This document shows positions 57,543 through 64,000 of a stretch of DNA of 64,000 nt, piece by piece. The notes under the pieces were generated by a model. It saw nothing but the letters and a program-made list of their open reading frames with translations, was not told the origin of the DNA and did not search any database. Where the stretch lies: contig CAWFEX010000015.1 in NCBI GenBank assembly GCA_963814955.1, positions 434,001 through 498,000 on the forward strand. Direction: 5' to 3'. The position numbers and the translations under genes are program-made. How positions within the stretch are numbered: position 1 is the first letter of the stretch; every line of letters begins with the position of its first letter. This DNA comes from DATCJA01 sp963814955. GTDB taxonomy: Bacteria > Acidobacteriota > Vicinamibacteria > Vicinamibacterales > UBA2999.

Positions 57543-58754
57543 ATGGCAACTGCAGTGGCTACGAAAAAGAAAACGGTCCGGATCAACGGCTGCGTCGCAG
57601 CGGCGCAGGCGGCCAAGTACGCCGACGTCGACGTGATTACGGCCTATCCGATCCGGCCCTACACCGCGACGATGATGGCGCTGGCGCAGATGGTGGCCAA
57701 CGGCGAGCTCGACGCCGAGTACATCGTCGCCGACAGCGAGCACTCGCAGCTGAGCATCGCGCACGGCGCCTCGTCGAGCGGCGCGCGCGTGTTCACCGGC
57801 AGCTCGGGCGTCGGCGTGCAGTTCGCCTACGAGCTGTACTCGCCGATCTCGGGCAGCCGCATGCCGGTGCAGATGATGATCGCCGACCGGACGCTCGATC
57901 CGCCGGGCGATTTCGGATCGGAGCACACCGACGCGCTGTCGACGCGCGACATGGGCTGGCTCATGGGCTGGTCGTGCGACGCGCAGGAAGCGTTCGACAA
58001 TCACCTGCTCGGCTTTCGCATCGGCGAGGACCCGCGCGTGCTGCTGCCGCAGATGGTCTGCCAGGATGGATTCTTCGTCTCGCACATCACCAGCGACGTC
58101 GAGCTGCCGGACCCGGGACAGGTGAAGGAATTCCTGCCGCCCTACAAGCATCCGTATCCGCTCGATCCGCGGCATCCGGTATCGCACGGACCGCAGATCA
58201 TGCCGGAGCAGGGTCCGCCGCTGCAGCTGGAGCGCGCCCGCGCGATGGAAGGCTCCGTGCCGGTCATCGAGCAGGCGCACGAGGAGTTCGCGCGGATCTT
58301 CGGCCGCCGCTACGATCCCTGGATCGAGGAGTTCATGACCGACGACGCCGACGTCGTCTTCTTCATGCAGGGCGGCCACGCGGTGACGGCGCGATACGCG
58401 ATCCGGCACATGCGCGAGCGCGGCGCGAAGGTCGGCATGGTGCGTCTCAAGACGATTCGCCCCTACCCGACCGATCGCGTGAAGGAGTCGCTGAGCAAGT
58501 TCAAGGTCGTCGGCGTCATCGAGACCAACATGGGGCTCGGCAGCGTGAGCAGCGGCGGCGTGCTGTACGCCGAGGCCTGCGCGGCGCTCTACGAGAGCGC
58601 CCAAGCGGCCGCTGGTCATGTCGTTCATGGCCGGGCATGGGCGGCGAGGCGATCGTGCTGAAAGAGTTCTACTGGATGACGCAGAAGATGCTCGAAGCCC
58701 AGAAGCGCGGCGGCGATCGAGAAGCGCACGCACTGGGTTGGGTTTGAAGAGTAA
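57543..58754 (+). CDS. porA: 2-oxoacid:ferredoxin oxidoreductase, alpha subunit (indels at the end)
   Basis: About 402 residues: 'VRINGCVAAAQAAKYADVDV', 'ITAYPIRPYTATMMALAQMV', 'ADSEHSQLSIAHGASSSGAR', 'FTGSSGVGVQFAYELYSPIS', 'GDFGSEHTDALSTRDMGWLM', 'VGMVRLKTIRPYPTDRVKES' and, after extra bases near 58602 and 58636, 'RPLVMSFMAGMGGEAIVLKE', then a third near 58713 before 'IEKRTHWVGFEE'. The alpha chain carries the pyrimidine half of thiamine binding and forms the active site with the beta chain. Could act on pyruvate, 2-oxoisovalerate or 2-oxoglutarate; the sequence as seen does not decide. Confidence 0.87.
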
Positions 58755-58756
58755 AA

Positions 58757-58830
58757 TGCACAAGTCACAGGTCACAAGTCACAAGATGCAATTGTGATTT
58801 CTGATTTGTTGTGACTTGTGACTTGTGACC
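58757..58830. repeat. Inverted array of GTCACAA-type heptamers
   Basis: CACAAGTCACAGGTCACAAG-type units, a short AT-rich centre, then TTGTGACTTGTGACTTGTG units; long potential hairpin between the alpha and beta subunit genes. Second copy of the array at 16378-16462. Confidence 0.75.
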
Positions 58831-58852
58831 TGGGTTGATCCGAGGAGGCCCG

Positions 58853-59919
58853 ATGCCAGCGATTGAAGTCCAACGGCAGATGCTGCCGATGTTCGCAGAG
58901 CCCGAATCAGGGGGCGCGGTTCTACAACCCCGAGCTGCCGGAGACCGAGCCGTTCGTGCCCGGCCACCGGACGTGCGCCGGCTGCGGTCCGTCGATCCAG
59001 TACCGGATGACGAGCAAGGCCTCGGGCGACAACACGATCCTGGTCGGACCGACCGGCTGCATGTACGTGGCCAACAGCTCGTACCTGTGCACGCCGTACA
59101 ACGTGCCCTGGGCGCACACGCAGATCGGCAGCGCCGGCAGCTTCACCGCCGGCGTCGCGGCCGCCTACGAGGCGATGATCCGCAAGGGCAAGTGGAAGGG
59201 CGCGTTTCCGAACATCATCTGCGAGGCCGGCGACGGCAGCGCATCGGACATCGGCCTCGCGTCGATTTCGGGCGCGCTCTACCGCAATCACGACTGCCTG
59301 ATCATCTGCTACGACAACGAGCAGTACGCGAACACCGGCATCCAGGCCTCGTCGCGCACGCCGTACGGCGGCATGACGACCTTCTCGCCTCCGGGTCCGA
59401 TGGTGCCGGAAGCCAAGACGCTGTTTCCGAAGGACCTCGCGCGCATGATGGCGGCCGGTCATCCGCACTGCTATGTGGCGACCGCGAGCGTCGGCTATCC
59501 GATCGACCTGATGAACAAGGTGCGCAAGGGGCTCAACCACAAAGGCGCCGCGTTCCTGATGGTCTACACGCCATGCCAGAAGGGCTTCGTCTACGAAACG
59601 CCGCGGTCGATCGATCTCGGCCGGCTGGTCGTCGAATGCGGGCTCTATCCGATCTGGGAATGGAACCCCGAGAAGCGCGAGTACGACTACAGCTTCCGCC
59701 CGCAGAGCATGCGGCCGGTCTCCGAGTACCTGAAGCTGCAGGGACGCTTCGGTCACCTGCACGCCGAGCACATCGCCACACTGCAGAAGTTCGCCAACGA
59801 GCAGTGGCGCATGATGGGCGTCGCGCTGCCGGAGGCGCTTGGTGCGCGCGGCCGACGCGAAGAACCTGGTCGATATGGCGTCGGCGGAAGCGGCCGCTGC
59901 TGTCGCGCAGACGGTTTGA
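58853..59919 (+). CDS. porB: 2-oxoacid:ferredoxin oxidoreductase, beta (thiamine-binding) subunit (two indels)
   Basis: About 354 residues; CGAGGAGG upstream of ATG 58853. 'GHRTCAGCGPSIQYRMTSKA', 'GPTGCMYVANSSYLCTPYNV' and the thiamine-diphosphate/Mg motif 'EAGDGSASDIGLASISGALY' continuing to 'ICYDNEQYANTGIQASSRTP', then 'HPHCYVATASVGYPIDLMNK'. Cysteines for the proximal Fe-S centre are in 'CAGC' and downstream. An extra G near 58913 and an extra T near 59842 shift the frame; with both corrected the end reads 'LVRAADAKNLVDMASAEAAA' to a TGA at 59919. Oxidative decarboxylation of a 2-oxoacid with reduction of ferredoxin. Confidence 0.88.
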
Positions 59920-59994
59920 ACACAACCGTGTAATTCAGGACTCAAGAGCACGATTCAAGCGACAAAGCTGCGAACACGAATAGGACCACCGTTC

Positions 59995-60363
59995 ATGAGT
60001 GAACCAGACCGACCGCCTGCGACCCCAGCGGCCCAGGAAAGCTACATCGTCAGCGAAGGCAAGAAGCGCGGGTCGACGCGCGACGTGCGCGCCGAGGCGG
60101 CGCACGACCGCTTCTACACGGTCGTGCGCGTGCATGCCGGCGATGCGATTCTCACCGACAACTGGCACACGACCGAAGTGCTCGGCCACGCGCGCAACAA
60201 CTTCGAGGGCTACACGTTCGCCATGCGGACGCTGGAGGCCTGGGGCGCGATGATCGAGAACGATCAACGCGCCTACTACACGGCCGGCGGACGGGCGTGG
60301 GTGCTCGACCTGGAGCCGGCCGCGGGCAAGAAAGCCCGTCTGCCGCGGGGTGGCGCCGCGTAA
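59995..60363 (+). CDS. Hypothetical protein following the oxidoreductase operon
   Basis: 122 residues, intact. 'YIVSEGKKRGSTRDVRAEAA', 'HDRFYTVVRVHAGDAILTDN', 'WHTTEVLGHARNNFEGYTFA' and 'RAWVLDLEPAAGKKARLPRG'. Mixed alpha/beta, no cysteine motif, no signal peptide. Not recognised. It lies 75 bases after porB on the same strand and may be a cofactor of that operon. Confidence 0.6.
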   Translation: MSEPDRPPATPAAQESYIVSEGKKRGSTRDVRAEAAHDRFYTVVRVHAGDAILTDNWHTTEVLGHARNNFEGYTFAMRTLEAWGAMIENDQRAYYTAGGRAWVLDLEPAAGKKARLPRGGAA

Positions 60364-60439
60364 GACGTCTTGAAGGCTGCACGTCTTGAAAGCTGGAATT
60401 TCTTGCATCTAAGTAGCGATTGGCAGCCTTCAAGACGTC
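60364..60439. repeat. Perfect 17-bp inverted repeat with an internal third copy
   Basis: GACGTCTTGAAGGCTGC (60364-60380) and its exact reverse complement (60423-60439) flank 42 bases that start with a near copy, ACGTCTTGAAAGCTGG. It is followed by a CCCCGC-GAA-GCGGGG hairpin at 60442-60456. Lies right after the stop of the hypothetical gene; could act as terminator or be a mobile palindrome. Confidence 0.75.
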
Positions 60440-60533
60440 CCGCCCCGCGAAGCGGGGCAAGGCCAGCACTGCGTCTAGCGAGGCGGAGCCACACTGTCGA
60501 GTGTTCGCGGGTTCAAGGCGGAACCTCGCTACC

Positions 60534-60917
60534 GTGAACGCGACGCGACGCGTTCTTCTCATCGACGACACGCCCGAGATCGCCGAACTCCTGACCTTCG
60601 CGCTCCGCGACCACGGATACGAGGTGGCGGCCAGCGGCTACACCAGCACGGTGAACGAGATCATCGCGGAGGAGCGCGCCGACGCAGTCGTCCTCGATTG
60701 CTCGGTGTTCGAGATGAACGCGTCGCTCTTCGACATCATTCGAGACGACGAGTCTCTTGCCGACCTCCCGATCGTCATCATCAGCGACACACCGGAAAAG
60801 GCGGATGCGAGCCTGCGATCGCGGCGGGCACGGCGGGTGCTGCTCATCCCGAAGCCGTTTACCGGCGGCCACGTCGCGCGCGCGTTGGACCAGCTGCTGG
60901 CGCCAGCTAGTCGGTAG
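60534..60917 (+). CDS. Single-domain response-regulator receiver protein
   Basis: 127 residues from GTG 60534; an upstream in-frame ATG at 60420 lies inside the inverted repeat and is rejected. Receiver fold: 'RRVLLIDDTPEIAELLTFAL', Asp in 'DAVVLDCSVFEMN', Ser in 'LPIVIISDTPEKAD' and Lys in 'LLIPKPFTGGHVARAL'. No output domain, so it acts by protein contacts or in a phosphorelay. No kinase adjacent. Ends in 'LLAPASR', encoded partly by the GGTAG-type repeat that follows. Confidence 0.82.
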   Translation: MNATRRVLLIDDTPEIAELLTFALRDHGYEVAASGYTSTVNEIIAEERADAVVLDCSVFEMNASLFDIIRDDESLADLPIVIISDTPEKADASLRSRRARRVLLIPKPFTGGHVARALDQLLAPASR

Positions 60918-61036
60918 CTGGTAGTCGGTAGCTCGTAATCGGCAGTTTGCGGATTATCATCGGGATCGCGCTTCATCGCGGATGCCGACGTCGAATGGCG
61001 CTAATCAGGTAACTACCAACTACCACCTACCACTTA
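60903..61036. repeat. GTAGTCGGTAGCTGGTAG / CTACCAACTACC repeats
   Basis: TAGTCGGTAGCTGGTAGTCGG (60907 on) and, about 80 bases later, the complementary-style CAACTACCACCTACCAC (61016 on). Together they form an inverted arrangement in the spacer between the receiver protein and the next gene. The same units occur at 46039-46062 and 50680-50717. Confidence 0.65.
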
Positions 61037-61040
61037 GCAA

Positions 61041-61364
61041 ATGCCTCCCTGGAGCATGGACGACTGGCAGTACCTGGAGCATCAGGTCATCCTCGATCCG
61101 AAGGGGCGCCGGTGGACGATCGCCCTGATGGATGTGCTGGGGCAGGTGGGCGATCCCGACCGACCGAACCAGCTGCTCGAACTTCAGTATTCGTCCGGAC
61201 GGTATTTCACGCTCGTCTACTCCACGAACGGGACCATCCAGTGGGAGCGCGGCTACCCGGCACTGCCGGAAGCCACACGCGCCTACGAACGCCTGCTCCT
61301 CGACATCATCGACGGCCGTCTCGATCCCGGACAGCCGGTGTTCAGGGAGGATTTGGAGGATTAG
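61041..61364 (+). CDS. Small conserved-looking hypothetical protein
   Basis: 107 residues: 'MDDWQYLEHQVILDPKGRRW', 'TIALMDVLGQVGDPDRPNQL', 'LELQYSSGRYFTLVYSTNGT' and 'YPALPEATRAYERLLLDIID'. Mixed beta-strand and helix, cytoplasmic. Translation may begin at 61041 or at the ATG five codons later (61056). No family recognised. Its TAG stop is the border of the following palindrome. Confidence 0.6.
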   Translation: MPPWSMDDWQYLEHQVILDPKGRRWTIALMDVLGQVGDPDRPNQLLELQYSSGRYFTLVYSTNGTIQWERGYPALPEATRAYERLLLDIIDGRLDPGQPVFREDLED

Positions 61365-61432
61365 GGCCGACCTGAAGTGCGGGCCGACCCGAAGTGCGGG
61401 CCGACCTGAAGGTCGGCCCCTACATGCTGAAA
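61363..61432. repeat. Tandem GGGCCGACC half-palindromes closed by a full TGAA palindrome
   Basis: Three left arms in a row, GGGCCGACC followed by TGAA, CGAA and TGAA with GTGC spacers, and then one right arm GGTCGGCCCCTAC. This looks like repeated addition of half an element. Left border TAG is the stop of the upstream gene; right border CTAC. Confidence 0.8.
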
Positions 61433-61435
61433 AGC

Positions 61436-61459
61436 TCCGTGTCTCGGTGCCTCCGTGGG
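61436..61459. repeat. CTCCGTGTCTC-type dispersed repeat
   Basis: Reverse complement of the CCACGGAGACAC-type sequence at 48237-48262, next to the malate synthase gene end. Confidence 0.6.
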
Positions 61460-61477
61460 CCCGTCGGGGCGAACGGG

Positions 61478-63574
61478 CTACGCCGCGGGCGCCGCGGTGT
61501 GCACGACGTCGTACACGTAGTCATACGCGTTGAGCGCCTTCTCCAGTCGAGCGCGGGTCGCCGGATCGGTGGCGCGGGCCAGCTGCGCCGTCACATCAGC
61601 GCGGTCGCCGAAAATCGCGTCGAGAATGGCTGCGCGATCCGCCTCGGGCTGCTCGATGATCGAGAGCAGCACGCGCGACCCATACTTGATCCAGCGCGAT
61701 TGCGGCACCAGGCGGCCGTCCGGCCCGTTCTCCACCACCTGCCGCGTGAGCACCTGCAGCACGAGCTCGGCATGCGTCTGGTCGTAGGCGATATTCAGCG
61801 TCTTGAACAGCTCCTTCACCGTCTCGCGCCGCTCGTCGATCAGCTTGACGAAGAGCTCGGGCGTGACGCGGTCGCCCTTCCGGCTCATCTTGCCGTCGGC
61901 CGTGAGCTCCACACCGTGATACACGGCGAGATAGACGAAGTGCCAGAAGATCTCGTACGTCGCAAGGTCGTTCATGAATCGCAGACCCGTCTTCGGGTCG
62001 AGAATCGCGGCGGCGTTGTTGCCCTGGAGCTGCTGGTACATGTACTCCGTCGCCATGTACATCGCGTACCGCAACCCGTCTTCCGTCGTCGGGCCCTTCG
62101 GACGCGAAAGCAGCCGATCGCGCGCCTCTTCTGAGAACAATTTCTCCACTGTGAGGTCGGCCGCCGTGAGCTCCAGTGGCTTGATCCGGCCGTTCTCGAG
62201 CAGTCGCAGCGCTTCGAGCCGGCCGCGCTCGTCCGGCGTCAGTTTGTCGACCACCTGCTGCAGTCCCGCGAAGTCGGTTTCGAGCGGCTCACGCCCCGCC
62301 TCCACGTAGTCGCGCTGGACGGTCGCCACCCAGCTCTGGCGATAGGTGTCGAACAGCTTGCCGTCGATCCGGAGGAGCCCGGTGAGCCGTTCGCGAAGCT
62401 TGTCGAACCAGATGTCTCGCAGCGCCTTCGCATCGTTTTCAGGCGCGCGCGGATTCTGCATCTGCGCGGCCATGCCGCCGATGGGCATGGCGCCGGCCAG
62501 CGTCGCCAGCAGGGCGTTGTACATCGTGTAGTACGACATCGACGGCTCGGTCATCGTGACGGTGTGGGGATCGGGAATCACCATGGCAGGGTCGTGCCGG
62601 AACATCTCCTCGCGGCTGTTGATGTAATCCCAGCGACCGACGTTCGGGCCGATGAGATTCTCGCGAAGGACCCACATGATCGCGTCCATCTGCAGCAGGT
62701 ACTCGGCCCGTTCGTTGAGCATCTTGATCTTCAGCGTGCCGCGCGTCACTCCCATGGCTTCTTCGAGCCCCTTCAACAGCGTCGCGACGAGCCGCGCCTC
62801 CTGCCACGTTTCGATCTTGGGGATGTAGTAGTAGATGCCAGAACCGTTCTTCTTCTGCGACTCGTAGTTGCTGAGCGCGTGAATCACGAGGCCGGGAATC
62901 ATGGCGGGCACCGGCTCGCCGTCGAGCGTCATCTGCCGATTGCGCAGGTGGAGCCCGGCCACCCGGTGAAGGATCGTTGGCCACTTCTCCGGGGGCACAT
63001 CGATCGTGTAGGTGCGTTTCTTGGCCGGATGAACGTACGGCTTCCCGTCCCACTTGTGCGCAAGGATATCGGCCAGGTTCACCCAGGCCCGGTACAGCTG
63101 ATCCTTGTAGTCACCGCCGGCGTCCTCCCAATCCCACATCCACTGCGAGGCCCCGCTGTTGAGCGCGCCCATGGCCATGCCCATGTCGATCGCCGGTCCC
63201 GTTCCTTCGAGACCGGGCCGCATCGTGTCCGCAGGAATCGGAACGGTCGGGTTCGCGCGCCAGGCGTCGGGGGTTTGGCGTCCGAAGAACCCGTCCAGCA
63301 TTCCTCGACGGATGGCGGCCACGGTGGCGCGGTTGCCGTCGGCGTCTCTGATCTCCTCGGTCGCCGGCAGAAATCCGTAGCGCGCTGTCTTGCGGCCCAC
63401 CTTGTCCTGAAAGGCAAGGCGCTCGGCAAGCAGCTGGGGCAACTCGCCACGGACGGCCTCGGTCAGCTGCGCGATGACGTCTTCGACGACGACCGTTCGG
63501 CCGTTGAGAATCTTCGGCCCGAAGAGCGAGGAATACTTTTCGCGGATGTCAGGACGAATCTGCAGTGTCGACAC
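61478..63574 (-). CDS. aceB: Malate synthase, long form
   Basis: 698 residues, intact. Condenses glyoxylate and acetyl-CoA to malate. Core signatures of the A-type enzyme: 'SQWMWDWEDAGGDYKDQLYR', 'GIYYYIPKIETWQEARLVAT', 'ALEEAMG'-like 'GLEEAMGVTRGTLKIKMLNE', 'NLIGPNVGRWDYINSREEMF', 'TMTEPSMSYYTMYNALLATL', 'MPIGGMAAQMQNPRAPENDA' and 'YVEAGR'. A-type enzymes have about 530-560 residues; this one has roughly 150 more, mostly after the catalytic barrel ('PEADRAAILDAIFGDRADVT'). No isocitrate lyase gene is in the window. Confidence 0.9.
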   Translation of the reverse strand: MSTLQIRPDIREKYSSLFGPKILNGRTVVVEDVIAQLTEAVRGELPQLLAERLAFQDKVGRKTARYGFLPATEEIRDADGNRATVAAIRRGMLDGFFGRQTPDAWRANPTVPIPADTMRPGLEGTGPAIDMGMAMGALNSGASQWMWDWEDAGGDYKDQLYRAWVNLADILAHKWDGKPYVHPAKKRTYTIDVPPEKWPTILHRVAGLHLRNRQMTLDGEPVPAMIPGLVIHALSNYESQKKNGSGIYYYIPKIETWQEARLVATLLKGLEEAMGVTRGTLKIKMLNERAEYLLQMDAIMWVLRENLIGPNVGRWDYINSREEMFRHDPAMVIPDPHTVTMTEPSMSYYTMYNALLATLAGAMPIGGMAAQMQNPRAPENDAKALRDIWFDKLRERLTGLLRIDGKLFDTYRQSWVATVQRDYVEAGREPLETDFAGLQQVVDKLTPDERGRLEALRLLENGRIKPLELTAADLTVEKLFSEEARDRLLSRPKGPTTEDGLRYAMYMATEYMYQQLQGNNAAAILDPKTGLRFMNDLATYEIFWHFVYLAVYHGVELTADGKMSRKGDRVTPELFVKLIDERRETVKELFKTLNIAYDQTHAELVLQVLTRQVVENGPDGRLVPQSRWIKYGSRVLLSIIEQPEADRAAILDAIFGDRADVTAQLARATDPATRARLEKALNAYDYVYDVVHTAAPAA

Positions 63575-63721
63575 CAGGCGCCTCCAGAGGTTCGAGAAGA
63601 AACGTTGTTTGTACTACTCGCAGGTGCGGGGCGTCAACGCGACGGTATCCGGTCGAACCGGGGTTCACTCAGCCCGGCTACCTTTCCCTTTGTGCGCGGG
63701 AGGAGCGCCGACGGAGACGTG

Positions 63722-63929
63722 TCACGGCTTTGCGATCATCACTTCGGTTGCTTTTACCACGGCGGTCACACCGTCGCCGACCTTCAGCCGCATTTCTTTC
63801 GGCACTCCGCCTGGTGATCACCGACTCGATGAGGCTGTCGCTCACGCGAATGGTCACGTGAGCCAGTACATCTCCGAGCTGAATGTCTGCAACGATTCCT
63901 TTCAGGTGGTTGCGGGCGCTGAGCGTCAT
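63722..63929 (-). CDS. Mop/TOBE-domain molybdate-binding protein (one indel)
   Basis: 68 residues after removing one extra A near 63795: 'MTLSARNHLKGIVADIQLGD', 'VLAHVTIRVSDSLIESVITR', 'RSAERMRLKVGDGVTAVVKA' and 'TEVMIAKP'. A single Mop domain, as in molbindins; binds molybdate or tungstate as a multimer in the cytoplasm. 'SARNHLKG' and 'VKATEVMIAK' are diagnostic. The 147 bases between it and malate synthase show no gene. Confidence 0.88.
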
Positions 63930-64000
63930 CGGGCCTCCTGCGGTAAAACCGTTTCTTCAAAACATTACGTGCCAGATGTGATCGGGTCAACGTCGTGCAT

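Noticed and set aside
60903..61036. CRISPR or integron attC site
   Set aside because: GTAGTCGG-type units have no regular spacers, no integrase is nearby and the typical attC core sites are absent.

Overview
The window is high-GC bacterial DNA. It carries a mix typical of environmental Acidobacteriota, probably the Vicinamibacteria: TonB-dependent receptors with an N-terminal carboxypeptidase-regulatory domain, several c-type cytochromes including two of the reaction-centre cytochrome-subunit type in a non-phototrophic setting, YVTN and PD40 beta-propellers, DUF6152 proteins, and many dispersed intergenic palindromes. This placement is an inference from gene content; no rRNA or tRNA gene was recognised.

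Layout. 1-2.8 kb: minus-strand unit of two gas-vesicle genes (gvpJ-type, gvpA) followed by a PAS/GAF sensor histidine kinase that runs off the left edge. 3.1-11.8 kb: YajQ, a DUF4956 membrane protein with a lipoprotein, maltooligosyl trehalose synthase translationally abutting a cardiolipin-synthase-like PLD enzyme, a small exported protein, a nucleotidyltransferase and a metallophosphoesterase. 11.9-16.4 kb: a CpxP-like LTxxQ protein divergent from a response regulator, histidine kinase and 14-TM-type MFS exporter. 16.5-28.2 kb: a metal-efflux region: CusA-type RND pump, short adaptor, YVTN propeller, porin with regulatory domain, methionine-rich FixH/YtkA-like lipoprotein, two paralogous one-haem proteins, a di-haem protein and a PD40 propeller. 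28.4-44.6 kb: an accessory region of exported proteins: three DUF6152 genes interleaved with four ~270-aa secreted proteins, a variant metallo-beta-lactamase-fold enzyme, a ModA-like binding protein, a PEBP protein, an SMP-30 lactonase interrupted by a stop codon, an Oar-like TonB receptor, two reaction-centre-type cytochromes plus a broken third copy, and a hydratase. 44.7-50.6 kb: an OxlT-type MFS carrier, a second TonB receptor, gene fragments and a polysaccharide deacetylase. 50.7-60.4 kb: a FadR-type regulator divergent from a CDC48-like double AAA ATPase that overlaps a 2-oxoacid:ferredoxin oxidoreductase operon (gamma, FAD/Fe-S subunit, alpha, beta). 60.5-64 kb: a lone receiver protein, a small hypothetical protein, a malate synthase and a Mop-type molybdate-binding protein.

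Two properties cut across the window. First, many genes are broken by single-base indels, nearly all extra bases outside homopolymers, and heavily concentrated at 50.7-60 kb; protein homology resumes exactly in the next frame, so I read these as sequencing or assembly errors and annotate whole genes across them. Second, at least ten intergenic palindromes share a TGAA/TTCA loop and a GTAG/CTAC border while their stems differ completely; several supply the stop codon of the neighbouring gene. The palindromes, the DUF6152/secreted-protein array, the CDC48-POR operon and the minimal gas-vesicle unit are the most interesting items.
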